A stretch of DNA of 49,290 bases from Colivivens sp963640465. GTDB taxonomy: Bacteria > Bacteroidota > Bacteroidia > Bacteroidales > Bacteroidaceae. Shown here piece after piece: positions 40,289 to 49,290 of this stretch (positions are counted from its first letter, which is position 1; the number at the start of each line of letters is the position of its first letter). The translations under genes and the position numbers were made by a program. The notes below the pieces were generated by a model. It was not told the origin of the DNA and did not search any database. It worked only from the letters and a program-made list of their open reading frames with translations. Location: NCBI GenBank assembly GCA_963640465.1, contig CAVHYP010000012.1:1-49290 (forward strand), written 5' to 3'.

Positions 40289-43200
40289 TCAAAGCTTCTG
40301 CTTTACCTCGATCTCTGTAAATGTCTCCAGGATATCTCCCTCGCGGATATTGTCGTAGTTGACGATTGAGATTCCGCACTCGAAGTTGACTCCAACTTCC
40401 TTCACATCATCCTTGAAGCGTTTGAGCGCATTTATCTGACCGGTGTAGACCACGATTCCTTCTCTGATGACTCTCACCTTGTTGCTACGCTGCACTTTTC
40501 CGCTTGTGACGAAAGCACCGGCAACTGTACCGACTTTCGTGATATGGTAAACCTGGCGTACCTCCAGTGTGGCTGTCACTTCCTCCTTTGTTTCTGGAGC
40601 AAGCATTCCTTCCATCGCACTCTTCACCTCTTCTATTGTGTCGTAGATTACTGAGTAGAGACGGATGTCCACGCCTTCCTGCTCTGCCAGTCTCCTTGCA
40701 GCCTGTGACGGACGTACCTGGAAACCGATGATGATGGCATCGGATGCGGCAGCAAGGGTTACATCGCTCTCGCTTATCTGTCCCACTGCCTTGTGGATTA
40801 CGTTCACCTGAATCTTTTCCGTTGAGAGTTTTATGAGTGAGTCGCTCAATGCTTCGATTGATCCGTCGACATCGCCCTTCACTACAAGGTTCAGTTCCTT
40901 GAAGTCGCCAAGTGCAATACGGCGTCCCAACTCGTTGAGGTCAACTCGCTTCATTGTACGTAATCCCTGTTCGCGTTTCAGCTGCTCACGTTTGTTGCAT
41001 ATCTCGCGTGCCTCCTGCTCGGTGTCCATCACGTGGAAGGTGTCACCTGCGGTAGGTGCTCCGTTCAGACCGAGGATGACGGCTGGTTCTGCCGGCAATG
41101 CTTGATTGATCTTCTGTCCGCGCTCATTGAACATCGCTTTGATCTTTCCGTAGTGGATTCCCGCCAATACGATGTCTCCCTGGTGCAGGGTTCCATTCTG
41201 GCAGAGTATTGTTGCAACATATCCGCGTCCTTTGTCGAGGGATGACTCTATGATTGAACCCGTCGCTTTTCTGTCTGGATTGGCTCTCAGGTTGAGCATC
41301 TCTGCCTCAAGCAGCACTTTCTCCATCAATTCGTCTACTCCAATTCCCTTTTTCGCACTGATTTCTTGACACTGGTACTTTCCGCCCCAGTCTTCCACCA
41401 GCAGGTTCATGTTGGCAAGTTGCTCCTTGATTTTCTCGGGATTGGCCCCCGGCTTGTCTATCTTGTTGATGGCAAAGACCATCGGCACGCCTGCTGCCTG
41501 GGCATGGGCGATTGCTTCCTTGGTCTGTGGCATTATGGCATCGTCGGCTGCGATGATGATGATGGCAATATCGGTCACTTGTGCACCACGGGCACGCATG
41601 GCAGTGAATGCCTCGTGTCCCGGAGTATCGAGGAATGTGATGCGTCTGCCGTCTTTCATCTTCACGTTGTAGGCACCGATGTGCTGTGTGATTCCTCCTG
41701 CCTCTCCTGCTATGACGTTGGTCTTGCGTATGTAGTCGAGCAGTGATGTCTTTCCGTGGTCCACATGTCCCATCACTGTGATGATTGGTGCACGTGGCTG
41801 CAGGTCTTCTTCCTTGTCTTCTTCCTCAACGATGGCATTGCTTACTTCTCCGCTGACATAATTGGTTTGGAATCCGAATTCCTCGGCAACCATATTGATG
41901 GTCTCTGCGTCAAGGCGCTGGTTGATACTTACCATCACTCCGATGGACATGCAGGTTCCGATGACTTTTGTAACTGGTACATTCATCATTGAGGCCAACT
42001 CGTTTACGGTGACGAACTCTGTAATCTGCAGTACTTTCTCGTTCAGGTTTTCGCCTTCCTCTGCCTCCTGACGATGACGCTCGCGTTTCTCCTTTCGGTT
42101 TTTCACGCTGCTCTTCACCGACTTTGTGGTGAGGCGTGCAAGTGTTTCTTTTACCTGCTTTGCAACCTCCTCATCGGTCAGTTCTGCCTTGATGTCCTTC
42201 TTCTTGTTCTTGTTTTTCTTGCCAGTGTTCTGCTGGTTGTTGTTCTGCTGGTTAGGACGCTGCTGCTTGCCGCCTTGGTTGTTGCCGCCTTGGTTGTTGT
42301 TGCCTGGCTTGTTGTTGCCCGGTTTGTTTCCGTTTGTCTGCTGGTTTGCAACTGCATTGATGTCGACCTTGCCTTTGTTTATGCGCTGACGTTTCTTTTT
42401 CTTCTGCGGGTCGTCGTCTTTATTGTTGCCTGTATTGATTTCGCGCAACACTGACTCCTTGTATTTGTTCTTGGCATCAACTCTGGCACGCTCTTTCTCT
42501 TCACGTTCCTTCTTGCGCTCGTTCTTGTTCTTCTTGTCGGGGCGCATTTTGGCATTCAGACTGTCGAGGTCGATGTAGCCCACCTTCTTGAAGCTGACTC
42601 CAGCATCGGGAACAGCAGTCTTGAATATTTCCTCGCTTGCCTTTGGCTGAGTCTTTTCTTCCTTGGTTGCGGCTGGCTGATTTGCAGTTGGTGCTGTCTC
42701 TGTTGCAGGATCTGTTTCTGGTTTGGATTCGGCAGATTTCGCAGATTCAGCGGATTTCGCGGATTCTGCTTTTGCTTCCTTCTCCACTTGCTTTGTCTTT
42801 TCTTCAGCCAGCTTTCCTTCTACAGCCACTGGCTTTTCAGCCTTTTCTTTCGGTTCTTCCTTCAAAGGGGTTTCTTCTTTTGCCTTGATTTCCGTCTTTG
42901 GAGCGTTCTCTGTTTTCTTTTCTGCGGCAGACTCAGTTACAGTCTTTTCTTCCGGATCCACTGCTGGCGAAGCTTTGGTCTCCACTGTAGGTTTTTCTGC
43001 TGGTTTTTGCTTGCCGATATCGTTGATGTTGCCAACGATTTTCAGTTCTGTTGCCACACGTTCGCTTCCGAGGCGGAACACATCTTGCTTCGCCTGTTTC
43101 TTTGCCTCGTTCTCGCGACGTTCCTGTTCTTTCAGCTCCTTGCGCTCTTTGGCTTTTTGCGCTCTCTCCTGAGACTCCAGCTCTTTACGTTTCTGTATGT

Positions 43201-43387
43201 TAAGACGGGTCTCTTGCTGTTTCTGCATGTCGCTGCCGAATTCGTTGAGCAGCATTGCATACTGCTCGTCGCTTATCTTGGCATTGACACTTGCATCCTC
43301 CAGTGGAGCTCCTTTTTTCTGCAGGAACTCAGCAACTGTGTTGATTCCTACGTTCAGTTCTTTAAGTGCTTTGTTTAATCTTGGCAT
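40289..43387 (-). CDS. infB: Translation initiation factor IF-2
   Basis: The 1032-residue protein has the IF-2 N-terminal fold (MPRLNKALKELNVGINTVAEFLQKKG), a very long charged and low-complexity linker (Lys/Glu/Ala-rich from about 55 to 260, and Gly/Asn/Gln repeats at about 355-400), then the second IF2-N (VTVNELASMMNVPVTKV) and the GTPase: VMGHVDHGKTSLLD, DTPGHEAFTAMRARG, INKIDKPG. Domains C1 and C2 follow and end VNFECGISIVNYDNIREGDILE. It delivers initiator tRNA to the 30S subunit. Linker sequences of this kind vary in length among strains. Confidence 0.97.
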   Translation of the reverse strand: MPRLNKALKELNVGINTVAEFLQKKGAPLEDASVNAKISDEQYAMLLNEFGSDMQKQQETRLNIQKRKELESQERAQKAKERKELKEQERRENEAKKQAKQDVFRLGSERVATELKIVGNINDIGKQKPAEKPTVETKASPAVDPEEKTVTESAAEKKTENAPKTEIKAKEETPLKEEPKEKAEKPVAVEGKLAEEKTKQVEKEAKAESAKSAESAKSAESKPETDPATETAPTANQPAATKEEKTQPKASEEIFKTAVPDAGVSFKKVGYIDLDSLNAKMRPDKKNKNERKKEREEKERARVDAKNKYKESVLREINTGNNKDDDPQKKKKRQRINKGKVDINAVANQQTNGNKPGNNKPGNNNQGGNNQGGKQQRPNQQNNNQQNTGKKNKNKKKDIKAELTDEEVAKQVKETLARLTTKSVKSSVKNRKEKRERHRQEAEEGENLNEKVLQITEFVTVNELASMMNVPVTKVIGTCMSIGVMVSINQRLDAETINMVAEEFGFQTNYVSGEVSNAIVEEEDKEEDLQPRAPIITVMGHVDHGKTSLLDYIRKTNVIAGEAGGITQHIGAYNVKMKDGRRITFLDTPGHEAFTAMRARGAQVTDIAIIIIAADDAIMPQTKEAIAHAQAAGVPMVFAINKIDKPGANPEKIKEQLANMNLLVEDWGGKYQCQEISAKKGIGVDELMEKVLLEAEMLNLRANPDRKATGSIIESSLDKGRGYVATILCQNGTLHQGDIVLAGIHYGKIKAMFNERGQKINQALPAEPAVILGLNGAPTAGDTFHVMDTEQEAREICNKREQLKREQGLRTMKRVDLNELGRRIALGDFKELNLVVKGDVDGSIEALSDSLIKLSTEKIQVNVIHKAVGQISESDVTLAAASDAIIIGFQVRPSQAARRLAEQEGVDIRLYSVIYDTIEEVKSAMEGMLAPETKEEVTATLEVRQVYHITKVGTVAGAFVTSGKVQRSNKVRVIREGIVVYTGQINALKRFKDDVKEVGVNFECGISIVNYDNIREGDILETFTEIEVKQKL

Positions 43388-43467
43388 CTAAAACCCTTTG
43401 TTTGTATTTGTCCTTATCTTCTTAAATCAAGGCACGGCACCATTGTGCCGTCCCCACTGTCAGTATA

Positions 43468-44736
43468 TCAGTCCTCGAACTCGGTTCTAAGTACTCTGAG
43501 TACGTCGTCAACTGTGCTTTCCTCGAGGTCTGCCTTCTCTATAATCATTTCGCGTGGTGCATCGAGCACGGCTCTAGCTGTATCCAGACCAATCTTCTTG
43601 ATGGCATCAATCACCCATCCTTCGATTTCGTCTCTGAACTCATCCAGGTAGATGTCGTCCACATTCTTCTCGTTGTCGTCGAGTTCACGGAATACGTCGA
43701 TTGTGTATTCTGTAAGCATACTTGCTAACTTGATGTTCAAGCCGTTCTTGCCGATTGCCAGTGACACTTGATCGGGGTTGAGATATACTTCTGCCTTGCG
43801 CTCCTCCTCGTTCAGGGTGATGGAGTTGACGTGTGCCGGTGCAAGTGCTCTTTGGATGAGCAGTTTGTCGTTGGCTGTATAGTTGATGACATCGATGTTC
43901 TCGTTGTTCAGTTCGCGCACGATTCCGTGAATACGTGCACCCTTCACTCCCACACAAGCTCCTACAGGGTCGATTCTGTCGTTGTAGCTCTCCACTGTTA
44001 TCTTGGCTCTCTCGCCTGGGATTCGTGCCACCTTGCGTATTGTGATAAGTCCGTCGCCTACTTCCGGCACTTCCTGCTCCATCAGTCGCTGGAGGAATTC
44101 CGGTGCTGTGCGGCTCAGAATGATTTTCGGGTTGCTGTTCAGGTTGTCCACTCTCAGTACGACTGCACGTGTGGTTTCACCTTTGCGGAAGAAGTCGTTT
44201 GGAATCTGCTCTTGTTTCGGGAGAAGCAATTCATTGCCTTCATCGTCCAGTATCAGCACTTCGCGCTTCCATATCTGATAGATTTCTCCGCTTACGAGCT
44301 GTCCTACTTTGTCCTTATATTTATTATAGAGGTTGTCGTGCTCCAGTTCCAGAATCTTTGATGCCATGGTCTGTCGCAGGGTGAGGATGGCACGGCGTCC
44401 GAAGTCAGAGAAATTGATTTTCTCTGCCACGTCTTCGCCTACCTCATAGTCAGCGTCAATCTTCTGTGCTTCCGACAGACTTATCTCGGTGTTCGGGTCG
44501 TTTACATCATCGTCGTCCACAACTACTCGGTTGCGGTAGATTTCGAAATCTCCGTTCTCCGGATTGACAATCACATCAAAATTCTCGTCTGATCCATACT
44601 GTCTCTGCAGCACGCTGTGGAATGAGTCTTCAATCACGCTGACCAATGTTGTACGGTCGATGTGCTTCGTGTCCTTAAACTCTTTGAAGGAGTCGATAAG
44701 GCTTACCTCTTCTTCGTTTTTCTTTTTTGTTGCCAT
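43468..44736 (-). CDS. nusA: Transcription termination/antitermination protein NusA
   Basis: The 422-residue protein has the N-terminal RNA-polymerase-binding domain, an S1 domain (YKDKVGQLVSGEIYQIWKREVLILDDEGNELLLP), and two KH domains (RIDPVGACVGVKGARIHGIVRELNNENIDV and VSLAIGKNGLNIKLASML). It lacks the extra acidic repeats found in E. coli NusA. It binds nascent RNA and modulates pausing and termination. It lies between rimP and infB, the usual order. Confidence 0.96.
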   Translation of the reverse strand: MATKKKNEEEVSLIDSFKEFKDTKHIDRTTLVSVIEDSFHSVLQRQYGSDENFDVIVNPENGDFEIYRNRVVVDDDDVNDPNTEISLSEAQKIDADYEVGEDVAEKINFSDFGRRAILTLRQTMASKILELEHDNLYNKYKDKVGQLVSGEIYQIWKREVLILDDEGNELLLPKQEQIPNDFFRKGETTRAVVLRVDNLNSNPKIILSRTAPEFLQRLMEQEVPEVGDGLITIRKVARIPGERAKITVESYNDRIDPVGACVGVKGARIHGIVRELNNENIDVINYTANDKLLIQRALAPAHVNSITLNEEERKAEVYLNPDQVSLAIGKNGLNIKLASMLTEYTIDVFRELDDNEKNVDDIYLDEFRDEIEGWVIDAIKKIGLDTARAVLDAPREMIIEKADLEESTVDDVLRVLRTEFED

Positions 44737-44782
44737 TATATGTTTTGTTATTTTTTGCTTGATAATGAAGTGGGGCAGGGGA

Positions 44783-45250
44783 TCACTTGAAGTCGATGAC
44801 GGCTTTTACCCATTTCACATCGCCGTAGCCGAATGTGCGTTCTACGTCTACCTGCACGGGACGTTTCTTTCCTTCCACTTTCTGCTTTTCCTTATAGCTG
44901 AGTGTAAAGCCAGATTCATCTGCAGCTGTCAGTACGCCCGCCAGTTTCTTGCCGTCGGCAGTCATGGTCTCCACTTCCTTGCCGATGCTGTTCACGTACT
45001 GCTGCAACACCTTGAACGGTTGCCCGATTCCGGCAGAACCCACTTCCAGTTCGAAATCTTCCTTATCTCTGTCAAGATGTGATTCAATGAAACGGCTCAA
45101 CTCGCAGCAATCGTCAATCCAGACTCCATCCTTGTGGTCAATCTCCACCACGATATTGTTGTCCTTGTCTACTGTGGCGTCGACAAAGAAATAGTCCTTT
45201 GCCTCGAGCCATTCGTCCACCAATGCTTTAATCTTCTTGCTATCTATCAT
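44783..45250 (-). CDS. rimP: Ribosome maturation factor RimP
   Basis: The 155-residue protein matches RimP in length and features: FVDATVDKDNNIVVEIDHKDGVWIDDCCELSRFIESHLDRDKEDFELEVGSAGIGQPF. The last of these is the family signature in slightly altered form. RimP aids 30S maturation. It is the first gene of a long operon and is preceded by a strong promoter. Confidence 0.93.
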   Translation of the reverse strand: MIDSKKIKALVDEWLEAKDYFFVDATVDKDNNIVVEIDHKDGVWIDDCCELSRFIESHLDRDKEDFELEVGSAGIGQPFKVLQQYVNSIGKEVETMTADGKKLAGVLTAADESGFTLSYKEKQKVEGKKRPVQVDVERTFGYGDVKWVKAVIDFK

Positions 45251-45312
45251 ATTTGTATTGAAACGTTACAAAAGGGAGGAACTTTTCAGCCCCTCCCTTC
45301 CCTTTCATGCCG

Positions 45313-45344
45313 CAAAGGTAAATAAAAATATAGTCATCACCAAA
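45313..45344 (-). promoter_or_regulatory. Promoter of the rimP-nusA-infB-suf operon
   Basis: TTTG (45341-45344) and TACCTTTG (45313-45320) on the minus strand are exactly 20 bp apart, the consensus Bacteroidetes arrangement, 62 bp upstream of the rimP ATG. Confidence 0.8.
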
Positions 45345-45512
45345 TAATTCAATGTTTTTTCGTTGATTTGCCCATAACTTTTAGGACTTTACATTCGGAA
45401 TGTATTGGCGGGACCTGAAAAATCTGCGTTCTCATTATCTCGATCTGCTGGCATCCTGCTCTTCGTGACTGTTCCCGAAACCTGTCTTGAGTTTGCTGCG
45501 GATGGACTTTAC

Positions 45513-45670
45513 TTATTCAAACTTGTCCAGGACTACAACGATGTCTTCTGCAATCATTTGCCGGAGACGACTGTCATTTGTTTGTCGGACAGCGACCGTA
45601 TATCACCCGGATTGTAGTTCTTTTCAATATACGTGATTGCTTGCTCCTTTTGTGTTGCTGCAAGGCTCTG
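45513..45670 (-). pseudogene. Frameshifted gene fragment, unknown
   Basis: From 45670 to 45554 the minus strand reads a protein-like segment (QKEQAITYIEKNYNPG, then DIRSLSDKQMTVVSGK) that ends in TGA. One frame over, starting at the overlapping ATG (45557), it continues as MIAEDIVVVLDKFE and stops at 45513. Joining the two frames gives a smooth helical and strand sequence, which suggests a single-base loss in an old gene. The family is not recognised. Confidence 0.35.
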
Positions 45671-45785
45671 TCACCCCGCATCTCTTATCCTATACATACG
45701 TCTTTTATATAATACGCATGCGCTTGCAATAACATCGTATGCCACTTTTTATGACCTAACCATTCCCTAATCCGAAGAAAAGTCG

Positions 45786-45793
45786 TAACTTTG
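45786..45793 (+). promoter_or_regulatory. Predicted -7 element of the GH127 gene
   Basis: TAACTTTG fits TAnnTTTG, 61 bp before the start codon. No TTTG lies at -33, so it may need an activator. Confidence 0.5.
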
Positions 45794-45854
45794 CGCTCAC
45801 TACAACTATAAATCAAACTTTTCAATAACTATTAGACAGCAAATCAAGACCTCA

Positions 45855-48800
45855 ATGACACAGAAATTATTCAAATCATTGGCTTTCACCGGACTCATCA
45901 CAGCAAATGCATTCTGTAGTATGAATGTCCAGGCGCAGAGCGAACTCTATCCGCAACATTTTAATCTTGAACAAGTGTGCTTGCTCGACGGCCCGTTCCG
46001 TACATCGTTGATTACAAATGCCAAGCTGCTGCTTGAATACGATGCCGACCGCCTGATGACACCCTTCATACGTGAAGCAGGACTTTCAAAAACCACAGAC
46101 AAGAACAATAAATACTACAACTGGACTTCGCTCCATCAGTCATTCTCCAACTGGGGACTCTCCGACTGGTCGCTCGAGGGACATGTGGGAGGGCACTATC
46201 TGACGGCACTTGCCCTGACATACGCTTCGCTCAGTGCCGATTCGTCCCAATCGCAGTTGGCTTCAGAGATAAAGAGTAGGCTCGACTATTGCCTCGACAT
46301 CCTCAAGGATTGCCAGGATGTATACAAAGGCAACACCTCTGGAATGGAAGGCTTTATCGGAGGACAGCCAATCACGCAGATCTGGCGTGGTCTCTATGCC
46401 AATAATCTCTCCGAATTCAAACGTTACGGAGGTTGGGTGCCGTTCTATTGCCAGCATAAAGTATTGGCTGGTCTTCGCGATGCCTACATCTATGCCGACA
46501 GCGAACTGGCAAAGGAACTGTTCCGCGGTCTGGCAGACTGGAGCGTCAATGTTGTTTCCAAACTCTCCACTGCCGACATGCAGACTGTACTTGGATGGGA
46601 ACATGGCGGAATGAACGAGACACTGGCAGATGCCTATGCCATCTTCGGCGATTCAAAATACCTCACAGCCGCAAAGAAGTACAGTCACGCAACCATGCTC
46701 GATGGAATGCAGAGCCTCAATACCACATTCCTCGACAATAAACATGCCAATACTCAGGTGCCGAAATACATCGGTTTCGAACGAATTTATCAGGAGGACA
46801 AGACTGCAACAACATACAAAACTGCAGCACGCAATTTCTGGAAAGACGTGGTGGACAACCGTACCGTGTGCATTGGCGGCAATTCCGTCGATGAGCATTT
46901 CCTTGCTGCAAGCAATTCTTCGAGATACATCAATGTCCTCAACGGACCGGAGACTTGCAACACTAACAATATGCTCAAACTTTCCGAGGATTTGTTCGAT
47001 GACACCCACTCGGCAACTTACGCTGATTTCTACGAGAACTCGATGTACAACCACATCCTCTCTACCCAGGACCCGGAAACCGGCGGATATGTCTATTTCA
47101 CCACTCTGCGTCCACAAGGCTACAAGATTTATTCGCAGGTAAACCAGGGCATGTGGTGTTGTGTCGGCACAGGAATGGAAAACCACAGTAAATACAGCCA
47201 TTTCATTTACACACATTCCGACCTCGCCAAGACTCTGTATGTGAACCTCTTCACAGCAAGCACTCTGACAGATTCTGTCTATTCGGTCACCCAGACCACA
47301 CGTTTCCCTTATGAAGAAAAAACTCTTCTGACCGTCAACAAAGCCGGCGAATACACCATTGCCGTGCGCCATCCGTCATGGGCAGGCGCAGATTTTGCCA
47401 TAAGTATCAATGGCGATCCGCAGTCGGTTTCAGTACATCAGGGAACGGCAAATTACGTGAAGTTGAAGAGGGAATGGAAGGAAGGTGACCAGGTGGAAGT
47501 GAAACTCCCCATGAGTCTACGCATTGAGGAATGTCCCAACTTGAGCGAATATATCGCAATCAAGTATGGTCCGATACTTCTCGCAGCCAAGACCTCAACC
47601 TCCGATTTGCAGAATGAGTACGCTGGTGAAGGACGTATGGACCATGCACCTGGCAGCAGGGCAAACTCCCTTTCCGTTGTATCGTCACCTCTCCTTATAT
47701 GCGAGAGAGATTCGGTACTTGGAAAAATCAAGAAAACCGGTGACCTTACGTTCGACTTCAATGTGGCACGTAGCGATGCTGCCACCGATTGGGGCACACT
47801 GCAACTGCAGCCGTTCTTCTCCACTCATCATGCACGTTACATGATTTATTGGTATCAGCAAACAGCAGAACAATATGCAGAGAGCTCATTTGCCAGCGAG
47901 GAAGCAAAGAAACTCGCTTTGACCGCTCGCACCGTCGATTATGTCGGGACAGGAGAACAACAAAGTGAGGTGGGGCATAAAGCGGAATATTCCGCAAATT
48001 CCACTTACGGCAGCTACAATGGTGAAATCTACCGCGACGTACAGTCCGGCGGTTACATTCAATATGTGTTGGCAAACAACGATGGAATTGCTTCTGACTT
48101 GAGCATCATGTGCCGGTTCACCACAGCCGATGCCGGCAGAGTATGCACCATCTACATCGACGGAACATCCGTTGGGACATACACGGTTCCTTCGTCTTAT
48201 CCGTCATCATTCAACGGATTCTTCGACTATGAATTGCCGATTCCCGATAAACTTCTCTTTGGATCTGACGGAAAGGTCAAGAAAGAACTCACATTCCGGA
48301 TAGAGGCATCCGGGTCAACACCAGTTCCTGGTCTGTATTACCTGCGACTACTGAAGGACTACAGCAAACAATTTGCAACCAATTATCAGTTTGTCGCCCG
48401 CGAATGGGCGACTACTGGTGATGCAGGGCGAGTAACCCAGGGCAACATCAGTTATGATGCAGAAAAAAACACGGTTACGGTGAAATCGACGGGCACCAAC
48501 AACGTGTGCCTGAATTTCACGCAGGACAAATATACCATCAACTCTGCCGACAAGTACTTCCTCATCCGCGCATCCAACGTGTCTGCTGCCGATGGTGATT
48601 CCTATCTTTGGTGGTTCAACGGCACTAATCATGGCACAAGCGTTAAGCCAACCTACATAGAGGCATTGACTGGCGGTGACAATGTGTTTTATTGGGACTT
48701 GACCACCAGTGGACTTGATGACAATTCTACCGGCAACGCCTATTCGTTCAGCCTTGGTAACACCATTTTCGGACTGACATCTACCACCGGCACGTCCGAA

Positions 48801-48968
48801 ATAAAATACATTGGGTTCAACAGCGAGATGGCAGTACCGACCGGAATCGCCAACATTTCCTCAAACAAAGCATCAGCAAGGGGCATATACAGTCTAAGCG
48901 GAAGCAAACTGCAGTCAGCCGAAAAAGGCATCAACATATTGGACGGACGTAAAGTTCTGGTAAGATAG
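45855..48968 (+). CDS. Secreted GH127 glycosidase (beta-L-arabinofuranosidase type)
   Basis: The 1037-residue protein has a signal peptide (to about AQA-QSE, residue 28) and a GH127 (DUF1680) catalytic domain to about residue 560. Family residues are present: a probable acid/base Glu347 (GGNSVDEHF), the zinc ligands Glu366 and Cys368 (PETCNTNN) and the Cys pair 435-436 (MWCCVGTGMENH), of which one is the nucleophile. WEHGGMNE at 248-255 also fits. After it come a beta domain, a DUF6805-like module (about 695-830) and a further beta module. The tail, GIYSLSGSKLQ...KGINILDGRKVLVR, is of the kind found on exported Prevotella enzymes. It probably cleaves beta-L-arabinofuranosides in plant glycans. 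No susCD pair is nearby in the window. Confidence 0.9.
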   Translation: MTQKLFKSLAFTGLITANAFCSMNVQAQSELYPQHFNLEQVCLLDGPFRTSLITNAKLLLEYDADRLMTPFIREAGLSKTTDKNNKYYNWTSLHQSFSNWGLSDWSLEGHVGGHYLTALALTYASLSADSSQSQLASEIKSRLDYCLDILKDCQDVYKGNTSGMEGFIGGQPITQIWRGLYANNLSEFKRYGGWVPFYCQHKVLAGLRDAYIYADSELAKELFRGLADWSVNVVSKLSTADMQTVLGWEHGGMNETLADAYAIFGDSKYLTAAKKYSHATMLDGMQSLNTTFLDNKHANTQVPKYIGFERIYQEDKTATTYKTAARNFWKDVVDNRTVCIGGNSVDEHFLAASNSSRYINVLNGPETCNTNNMLKLSEDLFDDTHSATYADFYENSMYNHILSTQDPETGGYVYFTTLRPQGYKIYSQVNQGMWCCVGTGMENHSKYSHFIYTHSDLAKTLYVNLFTASTLTDSVYSVTQTTRFPYEEKTLLTVNKAGEYTIAVRHPSWAGADFAISINGDPQSVSVHQGTANYVKLKREWKEGDQVEVKLPMSLRIEECPNLSEYIAIKYGPILLAAKTSTSDLQNEYAGEGRMDHAPGSRANSLSVVSSPLLICERDSVLGKIKKTGDLTFDFNVARSDAATDWGTLQLQPFFSTHHARYMIYWYQQTAEQYAESSFASEEAKKLALTARTVDYVGTGEQQSEVGHKAEYSANSTYGSYNGEIYRDVQSGGYIQYVLANNDGIASDLSIMCRFTTADAGRVCTIYIDGTSVGTYTVPSSYPSSFNGFFDYELPIPDKLLFGSDGKVKKELTFRIEASGSTPVPGLYYLRLLKDYSKQFATNYQFVAREWATTGDAGRVTQGNISYDAEKNTVTVKSTGTNNVCLNFTQDKYTINSADKYFLIRASNVSAADGDSYLWWFNGTNHGTSVKPTYIEALTGGDNVFYWDLTTSGLDDNSTGNAYSFSLGNTIFGLTSTTGTSEIKYIGFNSEMAVPTGIANISSNKASARGIYSLSGSKLQSAEKGINILDGRKVLVR

Positions 48969-49161
48969 ATTCTATACCGCTTCACTTAAAGAAAAACATT
49001 TGCTATCCGGATGAAGTGGGCAGGCTCAGCGTACGGAATTAGGATCATAAGCACTCGACGAAATCAGACTCCTAGATAGCGAACTTGCGTTCGAACGAGC
49101 AAACAAATGCTTGCCGCATGGCTCCGTTCCTTCCGTTTTTTTTCCTGCCTTCCGTGTTCGA

Positions 49162-49199
49162 TAAAATAAAAATCTGCGACAGCTATGCTGCCGCAGATT
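49162..49199 (-). terminator. Terminator of the gene at the right edge
   Basis: On the minus strand AATCTGCGGCAG (49199-49188) pairs with CTGTCGCAGATT (49182-49171), one mismatch, loop of five, followed by TTTATTTTAT (to 49161). It lies 43 bp after the stop at 49242. The hairpin is symmetric and may also stop GH127 transcripts weakly. Confidence 0.8.
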
Positions 49200-49241
49200 C
49201 CTTATTTTCCCACGCTCAGTGCGTGAGCATCTTTTATTCAC

Positions 49242-49290
49242 TTATTCGAAGTCTTCGTCGTCCCAACCGATGTCGGAACGCTCTTTTGCT
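49242..49290 (-). CDS. 3' end of an unidentified gene
   Basis: The last 49 bases carry the final 15 codons of a minus-strand gene, reading AKERSDIGWDDEDFE before TAA. The acidic tail is protein-like, and a terminator follows downstream. Too little is present to name it. Confidence 0.6.
   Translation of the reverse strand, partial: AKERSDIGWDDEDFE

Larger units (their letters stand above)
45251..45854. other. Intergenic region between rimP and GH127
   Basis: About 600 bp between divergent genes. It holds the rimP promoter (45313-45344), a stretch with protein-like but frameshifted sequence on the minus strand (45513-45670), and the GH127 -7 element (45786-45793). A plus-strand frame at 45405-45617 is open but shows nothing recognisable. 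Confidence 0.6.

Noticed and set aside
45405..45617. Plus-strand frame of 70 codons upstream of GH127
   Set aside because: The opposite strand looks more protein-like (frameshifted remnant), and no start signal is present.

Overview
The window looks like chromosomal DNA of a gut- or rumen-type Bacteroidales bacterium, most probably a Prevotella relative. The grounds are Bacteroidetes -7 promoter elements (TAnnTTTG, several with TTTG about 20 bp upstream) in front of many genes, a FimB/Mfa2-type fimbrial gene beside a fimbrillin-like lipoprotein gene, an AraC regulator with a membrane sensor domain, the contiguous rimP-nusA-infB-sufBCD-sufS run, and a large secreted GH127 glycosidase with a C-terminal tail typical of exported Prevotella proteins. 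No rRNA, tRNA, CRISPR array or intact transposase was found. Both ends cut through genes.

Layout. 1-2.4 kb (minus): OmpA-family protein, FimB/Mfa2-like lipoprotein and the start of a fimbrillin-like lipoprotein. 2.4-9 kb (minus): membrane AraC regulator, ispG, purE, PAP2-like protein, rpoN, YugP-type zinc protease, small acidic protein, trxA. 9-10.3 kb: non-coding, with short repeats. 10.3-13.5 kb (minus): a three-gene module (LAB_N membrane protein, GT2 glycosyltransferase, ArnT-like GT-C) that probably makes, moves and uses a lipid-linked sugar. 13.7-19.3 kb: an AraC regulator divergent from a five-gene plus-strand operon (mutarotase, aldo/keto reductase, lactonase-like amidohydrolase, FucP-like permease, zinc dehydrogenase) that fits oxidative catabolism of L-fucose or a similar sugar. 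19.4-23.6 kb (minus): fumarase, frr, rsgA, TPR protein. 23.7-26.5 kb: PIF1-like helicase convergent with a YczE/YitT-like membrane protein. 26.5-27.9 kb: a gene graveyard with remnants of a DUF4143 ATPase and probably a DUF3800 protein. 27.9-33.6 kb (minus): acyltransferase, rnc, fabF, acpP, typA. 33.7-34.5 kb (plus): SpoU-type rRNA methyltransferase, followed by a perfect-period 42-bp repeat array. 35.1-45.3 kb (minus): rimP-nusA-infB-sufB-sufC-sufD-lipoprotein-sufS, ending in a strong terminator. 45.9-49.0 kb (plus): GH127. The last 49 bases hold the 3' end of an unidentified minus-strand gene.

Most genes are housekeeping. The less ordinary signals are: (i) several unrelated short-period repeat families at gene borders (42, 18, about 22 and about 20 bp periods), including one that could be an operator array for a membrane AraC regulator; (ii) a large hairpin plus T-run between acpP and fabF that looks like an attenuator setting carrier protein above synthase; (iii) an IspG that resembles the Bacteroidetes/Chlamydia/plant class in its flanks but lacks that class's large inserted domain; (iv) a short PurE with an active-site-region substitution; and (v) an oxidative fucose-type operon without its expected dehydratase. 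All functional calls rest on reading the translated sequence; no database search was possible.
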